Origin: Pseudooceanicola sp.
GTDB taxonomy: Bacteria; Pseudomonadota; Alphaproteobacteria; Rhodobacterales; Rhodobacteraceae
Assembly: GCA_002709085.1 (NCBI GenBank)
Contig: PAPR01000046.1
Coordinates: 1 to 48,354, forward strand
Direction: 5' to 3'
DNA: 48,354 bases
Both the position numbers and the translations under genes were made by a program. This document shows positions 1 through 6,383 of this stretch, one piece after another. The notes under the pieces are model-generated. The model ran no database searches. It worked only from the letters and a program-made list of their open reading frames with translations, and was not told the DNA's origin. Position 1 is the stretch's first letter. Each line of letters opens with the position of its first letter.

Positions 1-532
1 CCGTGACGGCTTGGATAATCAGGGCCGCCGGCATCACCCGCCAGTCGCCCAATGCGACGAACAGCGGCCAGATCGCGATCAACGAGACCAGCACCGGCAG
101 CGAGGTATAGGCAGCAAAGGTTCCAAAGTGGTTGCGACGCTGCTGCCGGAAAAGGTCGAAATGCACCAGCCCGACGCAGAGCGGGACGAGCGCCAGCCAG
201 CGGTAGGCGCTCGCAACCTCGGAGGTGCCCATGAGGTCGGCGTAGGGGGCGGCCAAGGTCAGCACAGCAACGCAGAGGACGCCCCCGATGATCGCCTGAA
301 GCCCTTGCAAACCCGCTTGCATCCGGGCGCCGGCGCCATCCCGCGCCTGGATCGCCAACTGGCCGAGGCTGAAGCCAAAGGCCATTGTCATTGCGTTCAT
401 CGCGATGCTGAAGGTTGCGGCAATGCCGAAATCCTCCAGCGTCAGGAGGCGTGCGAGCAGGATAGCGCGTAAAAGGCTGGCGAGAGCGACGGTGATATTG
501 CCCGAGAGGAGCAGTGTCGCGGCGCTCAGCAT
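1..532 (-). CDS. Polysaccharide flippase (Wzx/PST-type), 5' part only, runs off the left edge
   Basis: Reading the minus strand from an ATG at 532 gives an uninterrupted frame of about 177 codons to the window edge. It starts MLSAATLLLSGNITVALASL and continues with 'LARLLTLEDFGIAATFSIAMN', the N-terminal pattern of MATE-like polysaccharide flippases that move undecaprenyl-linked repeat units across the inner membrane. About five hydrophobic segments are visible (roughly residues 5-30, 38-60, 78-100, 108-125 and 140-165). A GAGAGG ribosome-binding site lies 6 nt before the ATG. It is divergent from the GT4 gene at 642 and shares a 110-bp intergenic region with a CtrA box. The C-terminal half is not in the window, so family assignment rests on the N-terminus and the context. 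Confidence 0.8.
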   Translation of the reverse strand, partial: MLSAATLLLSGNITVALASLLRAILLARLLTLEDFGIAATFSIAMNAMTMAFGFSLGQLAIQARDGAGARMQAGLQGLQAIIGGVLCVAVLTLAAPYADLMGTSEVASAYRWLALVPLCVGLVHFDLFRQQRRNHFGTFAAYTSLPVLVSLIAIWPLFVALGDWRVMPAALIIQAVT

Positions 533-611
533 GCGCGACCTCTCGGAGCAGGAGCGCATGCGAATAAGGGGGAGGAATCGCGTGTCATGAGGCTAGAAAA
601 CATGCTTGGGC

Positions 612-626
612 TTAACGCCCCATTAA
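612..626. promoter_or_regulatory. Perfect CtrA-type box TTAA-N7-TTAA
   Basis: The sequence TTAACGCCCCATTAA, followed by C, matches the full CtrA consensus TTAA-N7-TTAAC exactly. It sits between the divergent flippase (starts 532, minus) and GT4 (plus) genes. A -10-like AATAAT is at 638-643 on the plus strand. CtrA is the alphaproteobacterial response regulator that in Rhodobacterales controls motility and gene-transfer-agent genes. Binding itself is inferred. Confidence 0.6.
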
Positions 627-641
627 CGCCGCGTCCGAATA

Positions 642-1925
642 ATGGCCGGGTCGGGCGTAACATCGTGTCCGGGTATGAAAGGATGTCGAGAGTTGGGACA
701 ATTTCGGCCTGTCACGACCGGGCAAACGCCGGGTGCATTCCCCCGCAACAGGGGGGATCCGCATATCGGCATGGTCACGGCGCAGGATTCGCACGACGTG
801 CGCGTTTGGTCCGGCACGACCTATCATATGGCGCAGGCCTTGGCGCGGCAGGTGGGCGAGGTCTCGAACCTCGGGCCGGTCGAATGGCGCGGTTTGCGGG
901 CGGTGCACCGGATCCTGCGGGTGCAACAGGCGGTGACGGGCTGGCGCTTTCAACCGGCGCTGTCACCCTTAGCCGTACGCGGTAACGCGGCTCGGATCGC
1001 GCGGCGTCAGCGGGTGGCTCGGGCGGACATTCTTTTCGCACCGGCAGGGGGCGCACTGATTCCCGGCCTGCGCCACGGCGTGCCGGTGGCCTATAGTTCG
1101 GACGCGACCGCGCGGCTGCTTCATGGCTATTACGACAGTCACCCGTACGCCGGGCGCGGTTTTGCGCGCGCCAACGCACTGGAAGGTCGGGCGATCCGGC
1201 GCGCGGATCTGCTGATCTATCCGTCGGAATGGGCGGCGCAGTCGGCCATCACGCATTACGGCGCGGACCCGGTCAAGGTCCACGTCGTTCCCTATGGTGC
1301 CAACCTTGCGCGGGTGCCGTCACGTGCTGCGGCGCTGCGGGCGCGTGGCGGCGATCTGCGGTTGCTATTCGTCGGAGCCGACTGGCACCGCAAGGGCGGC
1401 GACGTGGTCGTCGCGACGCTGGCCGCCCTGCGCGCGAGAGGTATCGCGGCGCAGCTCGACGTGGTTGGCTGCGCGCCGCCCGAGGGGGTCTTGCTGTCCG
1501 GCGTGCCCCTGTCGTGCCTGCATGTGCATCCCTTCCTCGACAAGTCGGACCCTGCTCAGGCACGCCAGCTTGAGGCGCTATATCTCAACGCCGATATCCT
1601 TGTTCAACCGAGCCGGGCGGAGTGCTACGGCATCGTCTTTGCCGAGGCCGCGGCGCATGGTGTGCCGAGCTTTGCGTCGCGCACCGGTGGCATTTCGGGG
1701 GCAATGACAGACGGCAAGAGCGGCTTTCTTTTGCCCCGCGACGCCGATGGTCCGGCCTATGCCGGGCGGATCGCGGCACTGCTGGCAGAACCGGGCGGGT
1801 TGTCGGTCATGCGGCGGTCCGCGCGGGATGAATACGAGGCGAGATTCAACTGGGATCATTGGGCGGCGCGGGTCGTGACGATCTTTCGCCACCATCTGGA
1901 GAAAGAGGGAGACGCAAGCCCTTAG
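642..1925 (+). CDS. GT4-family glycosyltransferase
   Basis: This is probably a retaining cytoplasmic glycosyltransferase that adds a sugar to the lipid-linked polysaccharide repeat unit. The C-terminal GT-B half is clear: 'LLFVGADWHRKGGDVV' near residue 243, the nucleotide-sugar E-x7-E motif in 'SRAECYGIVFAEAAAHG' around residue 327, and 'SRTGGISGAM' after it. The start is uncertain. The interval given is the longest ATG frame, and its first ~35 residues look unlike protein. The first Rossmann strand ('HIGMVTAQDSHD') begins near residue 41, so the start should lie upstream of that: ATG 675, or TTG 693 with AAAGGATG before it. A CtrA box with an AATAAT at 638-643 would also place transcription start downstream of 642. 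ATG 771 would truncate the strand. The last codons overlap a second, imperfect CtrA box. Confidence 0.85.
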   Translation: MAGSGVTSCPGMKGCRELGQFRPVTTGQTPGAFPRNRGDPHIGMVTAQDSHDVRVWSGTTYHMAQALARQVGEVSNLGPVEWRGLRAVHRILRVQQAVTGWRFQPALSPLAVRGNAARIARRQRVARADILFAPAGGALIPGLRHGVPVAYSSDATARLLHGYYDSHPYAGRGFARANALEGRAIRRADLLIYPSEWAAQSAITHYGADPVKVHVVPYGANLARVPSRAAALRARGGDLRLLFVGADWHRKGGDVVVATLAALRARGIAAQLDVVGCAPPEGVLLSGVPLSCLHVHPFLDKSDPAQARQLEALYLNADILVQPSRAECYGIVFAEAAAHGVPSFASRTGGISGAMTDGKSGFLLPRDADGPAYAGRIAALLAEPGGLSVMRRSARDEYEARFNWDHWAARVVTIFRHHLEKEGDASP

Positions 1926-1936
1926 CGAAATCTTAA
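1922..1936. promoter_or_regulatory. Near-perfect CtrA box (TTAG-N7-TTAA)
   Basis: TTAGCGAAATCTTAA differs by one base from the CtrA consensus TTAA-N7-TTAA. Its TAG is the stop codon of the GT4 gene, and it lies 89 bp before the small reading frame at 2026 that leads into the SGNH gene. No convincing -10 element is visible at the usual distance, so its function is uncertain. Confidence 0.4.
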
Positions 1937-2025
1937 TGCACCGTCCCGACGCAACAGCCATCTGACCGGCGTATCCTGCCTGCTTTCCGGCCCCGCGAGG
2001 GGCAGACGCCAAGGAAGGATACCGG

Positions 2026-2100
2026 ATGGCATATGCAGGATTTCAAGGGGATGCGCCGTTGCGCGGCGATTCGTGGGCAAGTCAGGGGGTGAGGGCATGA
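2026..2100 (+). CDS. Predicted 24-aa small protein or leader peptide, coupled to the SGNH gene
   Basis: An ATG at 2026 is preceded by a strong ribosome-binding site (AAGGAAGGA, 6 nt spacing) and opens a 24-codon frame starting MAYAGFQGDAPLRG. Its TGA overlaps the next gene's ATG as ATGA. The peptide has no hydrophobic helix and no family I recognise. It may be a leader whose translation controls the downstream SGNH gene. Alternatively it is a separated N-terminus of that protein, since a +1 shift would join them. Evidence is the ribosome-binding site and overlap only. Confidence 0.45.
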   Translation: MAYAGFQGDAPLRGDSWASQGVRA

Positions 2101-3344
2101 TCGCCCTCGGGACCGGCCTCACCGGGTGCCGAATCGGCGGGCAGCTTGGCTACAGGGTCGCGAGCTTGATCGCGGTCGGGGACAGTATCGTGCAGGGCGG
2201 GGTCGGCGGCGTGCCATCCTTTGTCGATACGATCGCAGAGACTTGGGGGGCGAGCCTGACCAACATGGCGACCTCCGGAACGATCCTGCAAAACGGCAAC
2301 GATGCGGGGGGCGCACCGCGCAGCGGCAACCTGATGGACAACTTCGAGGCGCGCAGCATCACACCGGAGGCAGAGGCGATCCTCTGCGCCTATGGATTTA
2401 ACGACGCGCGATATGTCGGAACGGACGGCACGGCGAACGGGTACGGCCATACGCTCGGCCCGGCGGAATTCGCCGCGGATTTGCGGTCCTGTTGCCGCAG
2501 GTGGCTGCCGATCTTCGGGCGCGGGAATATCTGGCTGGTCACACCGCATTATATCTCGGATGCCGGACTGACGACGGGATCGACGGGCTTTACCGGGCAG
2601 ACCCGCGCAGGGTTTGAGGCTTATGTCACCGCCTGCCGCGACGTCGCGGCCGAGTTCGGCGTCAAACTGGTGGACAGCTACGCCGCCGGCGCGCCGGGCA
2701 GCACCGTCGACAATCTGCACCCCGATGCGGCGGGTCGCGATGACCTGATCGCGGCGCTCAAAGCGGCGACGGTCACGGCCCCGCCGCCTTCACTCGCCAC
2801 GCTAACAGGCGGCGCGGGCGAGATCACCATCCCCGCCGGTGTCGAGGCCTATCACGTTGATGGTGCGGCGGAGGTCGCACTGGCGGTCGGAACAAATTCG
2901 ATCTCGGCGGGCGAGCAGGCGATTGTCTGGCGCACCTCGGGAGGACGTTGGGAAAGCAGCCGCGTTCTCATCGGCGCTGCGCCCTCTGCGCTGGCGCTCG
3001 ACACGACACCGGATGACACTTTGGGATGGACCGTCAATGTCGCGACCTCGGCGAGTTGCGACATGAGCGGTGCGACGGAGCGCAATCATCGGTCCTGGGC
3101 GGCGGATTGGCCGGTGGGGATGCGGGTGACGTTCGATGTGACCGCCAGCGGGTTGCGGGTTCTCCTGCGGCTCAACAATATCGCGACGCTCAACGGCGGC
3201 GAGAATGAGACGTTGATGGACCAGACGATCAATGGGACGGTCACGCTGGACGTGCTCACGACGCAGAGCGAGGCCTACTTCGGCTTCCTCACGCTGGCGC
3301 CGGGGGATGTGGTCATCGACAACTTTCGTGTCGAGCTTGGCTGA
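2097..3344 (+). CDS. SGNH/GDSL hydrolase with beta-rich C-terminal region; possible spike-fibre or polysaccharide deacylase
   Basis: The N-terminal half (about residues 20-225) has the SGNH signature blocks: 'LIAVGDSIVQGG' (nucleophile Ser), 'LCAYGFNDARY' (block III G-x-N-D) and 'VDNLHPDAAG' (catalytic Asp and His). Such enzymes usually remove O-acetyl or other acyl groups, often from glycans. The C-terminal ~190 residues are Gly/Thr/Val-rich, probably beta-sandwich, and end 'LAPGDVVIDNFRVELG', like a carbohydrate-binding or appendage module. No signal peptide is visible. The ATG at 2097 follows AGGGGGTGAGGGC and overlaps the stop of the 24-aa frame. A GTG at 2073 is possible but weaker. The gene converges with a GTA spike-base-like gene, so it may be the fibre or tip partner. 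That role is inference. Confidence 0.75.
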   Translation: MIALGTGLTGCRIGGQLGYRVASLIAVGDSIVQGGVGGVPSFVDTIAETWGASLTNMATSGTILQNGNDAGGAPRSGNLMDNFEARSITPEAEAILCAYGFNDARYVGTDGTANGYGHTLGPAEFAADLRSCCRRWLPIFGRGNIWLVTPHYISDAGLTTGSTGFTGQTRAGFEAYVTACRDVAAEFGVKLVDSYAAGAPGSTVDNLHPDAAGRDDLIAALKAATVTAPPPSLATLTGGAGEITIPAGVEAYHVDGAAEVALAVGTNSISAGEQAIVWRTSGGRWESSRVLIGAAPSALALDTTPDDTLGWTVNVATSASCDMSGATERNHRSWAADWPVGMRVTFDVTASGLRVLLRLNNIATLNGGENETLMDQTINGTVTLDVLTTQSEAYFGFLTLAPGDVVIDNFRVELG

Positions 3345-3350
3345 GCGTAA

Positions 3351-3371
3351 GGGGCCGGACGCGCCGGCCCC
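3351..3371. terminator. GC-rich hairpin between convergent genes
   Basis: A perfect 8-bp stem GGGGCCGG/CCGGCCCC with loop ACGCG lies between the SGNH stop (3344) and the end of the spike-base-like gene (3387). There is no T-run on either side, so it is a possible bidirectional transcription stop. Confidence 0.45.
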
Positions 3372-3386
3372 GTGTCACGCGCCCTG

Positions 3387-3647
3387 TCACCAAAGGGCGA
3401 CGATGGAGCCGGCGGTGGTGCCCGTCGCCTTGATCCGCGCCGCGCGCAGCGGGACCAGCGATCCGGCGGGCACCGCGACCAGCGTCACCGGGCTGCCTTG
3501 CGCGGTGATCAGTGCAATGTCTCCGCTCTGCCCGACGTAGATGGCGCGCGGCAGGACCGGCAGGTCGGTGGCGTCGTCCGGTGTGACTTCGCCGGCATCG
3601 CGCAGCGGAGCGACAAGGCTTTGGGCGTGGCTTTCGAAATGATCCAT
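3387..3647 (-). CDS. ghsA: Small protein resembling GTA head-spike base protein (Rcc01079 family)
   Basis: The 86-aa product begins MDHFESHAQSLVAPLRD. It then shows 'VTPDDATDLPVLPRAIYVG', 'GDIALITAQGSPVTL' and 'VPAGSLVPLRAARIKATGTT', ending 'SIVALW'. This pattern matches, from memory, the small beta-rich proteins named after R. capsulatus Rcc01079 (GhsA), the base of the RcGTA head spike that helps particles bind the capsule. Related proteins occur in phages. The ATG at 3647 has a good site (AAAGGAAG, 6 nt before it). Longer starts run into non-coding-looking sequence. It lies 111 bp downstream of the Alg13-like gene on the same strand and converges with the SGNH gene. Family membership is from pattern memory, not a search. 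Confidence 0.6.
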   Translation of the reverse strand: MDHFESHAQSLVAPLRDAGEVTPDDATDLPVLPRAIYVGQSGDIALITAQGSPVTLVAVPAGSLVPLRAARIKATGTTAGSIVALW

Positions 3648-3758
3648 GGGGCTTCCTTTCAGTTGGCCGGCACTGTGCCGGTGGCCTTTGATCGCCCTGG
3701 AATGGTCAACAAATCCTCGCGGCACCGTTCGATGGTCGGGAGGCGCGCAACACCCCGC

Positions 3759-4226
3759 TCAATTGTCGATGAAGTCGCGGATCCGCTGGACAAGCTGGGG
3801 CCGCGAGGTGCCACCCGGACCGGGAAGGGAGAGGTCGCGACGCGTCAGCAGGCGGGCCAAATCGCTGGCCTCCCAAGCTACATGGATGCCGGGATGGCGT
3901 ACAACCTCGCGCGCCGTGGCCATCTGGTGGTCGTTTCGATGCTCGCCCTCGGCGTGGCGCCTTGGCAACAAGACCAGGGGTTTGCCGAAGTCTCGGGCCG
4001 TCAGGATCGTGCCGATCCCGGCATGCGCCACGATCAGCCGCGCCTCGCTGACCAACGCCCGAAACGCGGAAGGCGTCAGATAGAGGCGAAGATCGAGGTT
4101 GGGGTAGGGCCGGGGGTCGGGGCCGGTCTGCGCGATGATAGGCTCATCAATTTCGGTCGCTAGCCGGTCGAGCGCGCGGATCAGCCTCGGATACGGCAAT
4201 TGCGTGCCGACGGTGGCAAAGATCAC
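3759..4226 (-). CDS. Alg13/PssE-like glycosyltransferase subunit (GT28 C-terminal domain)
   Basis: The 155-aa product opens 'VIFATVGTQLPYPRLI' (Met-initiated at GTG) and carries 'LIVAHAGIGTILTARDFGKPLVLLPRR', the UDP-sugar-binding C-terminal half of GT28 enzymes. Stand-alone versions (PssE, EpsF, eukaryotic Alg13) are catalytic subunits that need a membrane-anchored Alg14/PssD partner. Here the partner is the C-terminal domain of the preceding gene. GTG 4226 overlaps that gene's TGA as GTGA, so translation is coupled. An ATG further upstream exists but would overlap the partner needlessly. Confidence 0.8.
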   Translation of the reverse strand: MIFATVGTQLPYPRLIRALDRLATEIDEPIIAQTGPDPRPYPNLDLRLYLTPSAFRALVSEARLIVAHAGIGTILTARDFGKPLVLLPRRHAEGEHRNDHQMATAREVVRHPGIHVAWEASDLARLLTRRDLSLPGPGGTSRPQLVQRIRDFIDN

Positions 4227-5569
4227 AGGACCGATCCGGCAAAATCCGCGCCGGCCTCGCGGGCCACATGCTCCCACTGCGCCAGGCAGAGGTGACTGAC
4301 ATGCCGTGCCAGGCGTCCCGACATCGACATGCGTTCGGCATTAGCCACGCTGTCGATCCAGATGGTGCGCGCCCCGATCATGCGGGCAAGGATCAACGCG
4401 ATCACGCCGGGCAACGCGCCGGTGGAGATGACGACAGAAGGGCGGCGTCGGATCATGTGCCACGACAAGAGTATAACAGTGCGCGGCAGGTTGCGCAGGC
4501 CGGCGCGATTGCAATCAGGGATGAGGGAGGCGGCAGTCCCGGTTTCAGCCCTGAGCCCCGGTTGCGTGGTCAGGTAATAGGCCGGGTGATCGCCAAAACT
4601 CTCGCGTATCTGCATGAGTTGCTGCCAATGCCCACCCCCCGATGCAACGGCGAGGATCGATTTAGGGCGCGGCGCGGAGGGGCCAAGGGCTTGCCGGATC
4701 ATCCAACCCGCGCGCGTCAGACGGATGCGAGACAGCGTGGCCAAGGCGCGCGCCCGCTCGGTCGGACCGTTCAGACGGTCGGAGGTGATTACACGCACCG
4801 CATGTGGACCGACCGACGCCGCGACCAGCACGGCGCGGGCCATCCAGCGAAGGCGGGCGAGGGGGCGATTACGGGATTCATGCCATGCTTCGTCGGTCAA
4901 TCGACGCCATTTCTGATGGAGGTCGCGCCAGCAGCGCCGTGTGGGGTGGGCCACGCGGAGGGTCGGCGCATGGCATAGGGTGCCGCCCAGCGCACGGGCG
5001 CGCAGGCACCAATCCTTGTCCTCGGGCCGGTCCGCGCGAAACGGGCCAGTCCGGTCGAACATCTCGCGCGTGGTCAGTAAGTTTGCAGTGACGCCGAATC
5101 CCGCACGGGCATAGCGCGCGACGTCAAAGGCAAAGACGGTTTCGAACGCCTGCGTCCCTGACCGTCGAGGCGGCGTTTCGTCAAAAAGGGTGACGTCACC
5201 GGCGACGATATCCGCGAGGTCGCGGGACTGCCGCGCCGCGCGAATCCAGCCGGGCATAGGCCGGCAATCGGCATCGAGGAACCAGAGGTAGGGAGCGCTG
5301 CTGGCCGCCGCGCCCCGGTTGCGCGCATGTGCGGCGCCGCGCCGTGCCTCGCTGATAAAGCGGACCTGCGGAAAGGCCGCCCGGATCGTCGCGAGCGTGC
5401 AGGTGGAGCCGTTGTCCACCACGATCACCGCGATTCCGCGCAGATCTTCCGGCTTTGACCCCGTGAACAGCGCGTCGAGACAACACATCAATCGGGATAT
5501 ATCGTCGAGGTGCGGGATGATGATCGCGGCCTCGGGGATGGCCGGGCAGGCTAACAGCGGCTCAACCAT
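4223..5569 (-). CDS. Fusion: GT2 glycosyltransferase plus Alg14/PssD-like membrane anchor
   Basis: Residues ~12-240 are a GT2 (GT-A fold) domain: 'AAIIIPHLDDISRL', 'AVIVVDNGST', 'RRGAAHARNRGAAAS' and the metal-binding 'LWFLDADCRP'. Residues ~303-448 are an Alg14/PssD/EpsE-like domain: 'KSILAVASGGGHWQQL' at its start, then 'RRRPSVVISTGALPGVIALILAR' and 'IWIDSVANAERMS'. Such domains recruit the soluble Alg13-like subunit encoded next. The polypeptide could therefore perform two consecutive sugar additions. The ATG at 5569 overlaps the end of the upstream P-loop gene by 8 nt. I know these two domains mainly as separate proteins, and the join is continuous in this sequence. Confidence 0.82.
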   Translation of the reverse strand: MVEPLLACPAIPEAAIIIPHLDDISRLMCCLDALFTGSKPEDLRGIAVIVVDNGSTCTLATIRAAFPQVRFISEARRGAAHARNRGAAASSAPYLWFLDADCRPMPGWIRAARQSRDLADIVAGDVTLFDETPPRRSGTQAFETVFAFDVARYARAGFGVTANLLTTREMFDRTGPFRADRPEDKDWCLRARALGGTLCHAPTLRVAHPTRRCWRDLHQKWRRLTDEAWHESRNRPLARLRWMARAVLVAASVGPHAVRVITSDRLNGPTERARALATLSRIRLTRAGWMIRQALGPSAPRPKSILAVASGGGHWQQLMQIRESFGDHPAYYLTTQPGLRAETGTAASLIPDCNRAGLRNLPRTVILLSWHMIRRRPSVVISTGALPGVIALILARMIGARTIWIDSVANAERMSMSGRLARHVSHLCLAQWEHVAREAGADFAGSVL

Positions 5570-6368
5570 CGCGGCGATCCGAATGTTCCGCGATCGCGCA
5601 TCTGTTCAACACGATCCCGGCGACGTTTGTGAGGCTCGCGACCTGTCGTTCGATGAGGTCGATCTGATGAATGGGCGTGCGGTCCGCCTGCATGACGATG
5701 AGCGCGGCATCGACGGTCCGCAGGAAGCCATGGGCGTCGTCCGCCACCAGCATCGGCGGCATGTCGAACAGCATCAGGTCGGGCTCGAAAATTTCTTCGA
5801 TCCGGGTCAGCAGCGCTTCGGTCTTCAGGCGGTGCAACAGCTCGGCGGATCGGTCCGCGCGGGCGGTGTTGAGCGCAAACGCCATGTTCATCCCCTGCCG
5901 CAGCATATGCGTCTCAAGCGGCGTGTCCGAACCAAGGCTCGCGCCTAAATCATGCGCGCTCGACTGGCCCAGCAGCCTCGCCATACCGGGCCGGCGAAGG
6001 TCGAAATCATAGGCGATAGTGCGCAGTTCTCTCTGGCGGGACAGGGCGAACGCGAGGTTGATCAGCAGGGTCGTCCGGCCTACCCCTCCTTCGGGCGACA
6101 CGATGGCGATCCGCTTCCACCCATGCTGGTGATGCAGGTGAACCAGGCGGGTACGCAGGTGATCGAAGGCGCGCGCACGCATGTCTCGAGCGGTGAGGAT
6201 CCGGTTGGCCGCCAAAGTCGTGGGATCGCAGGTCAGTTCCTCAAGGTCCGCCCAGGCGGCGCCCACGAGATCGGGCATGGATTTGGCTGTCTTAGCGGGA
6301 CGGCGATAGGCCATGGGTCCGGGGCGCGGCGCCCGCGATCGGTCCTGATGCAGTTGAAGGGTCTCCAT
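5562..6368 (-). CDS. CpsD/HfsB-like P-loop protein of polysaccharide co-polymerase (BY-kinase fold, atypical)
   Basis: The 268-aa cytoplasmic protein resembles the ATPase partner of Wzz proteins. The Walker A region reads 'VSPEGGVGRTTLLINLAFAL' (residues 90-109), Walker A' 'AYDFDLRRPG' (119-128) and Walker B 'LMLFDMPP' (199-206). The P-loop Lys is replaced by Arg (R98, codon CGG), and the C-terminus lacks the Tyr cluster of bacterial tyrosine kinases. It may therefore be a non-kinase or ATP-binding scaffold, as some alphaproteobacterial homologues appear to be. The ribosome-binding site AGGAGA lies 7 nt before the ATG. It follows the Wzz gene by 15 bp and overlaps the next gene. Confidence 0.8.
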   Translation of the reverse strand: METLQLHQDRSRAPRPGPMAYRRPAKTAKSMPDLVGAAWADLEELTCDPTTLAANRILTARDMRARAFDHLRTRLVHLHHQHGWKRIAIVSPEGGVGRTTLLINLAFALSRQRELRTIAYDFDLRRPGMARLLGQSSAHDLGASLGSDTPLETHMLRQGMNMAFALNTARADRSAELLHRLKTEALLTRIEEIFEPDLMLFDMPPMLVADDAHGFLRTVDAALIVMQADRTPIHQIDLIERQVASLTNVAGIVLNRCAIAEHSDRRDG

Positions 6369-6383
6369 TTGGGGGTCTCCTGA

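Noticed and set aside
642-770. First 43 codons of the GT4 frame as certain coding sequence
   Set aside because: Composition and the CtrA/-10-like elements argue that translation starts later, though the exact start cannot be fixed.
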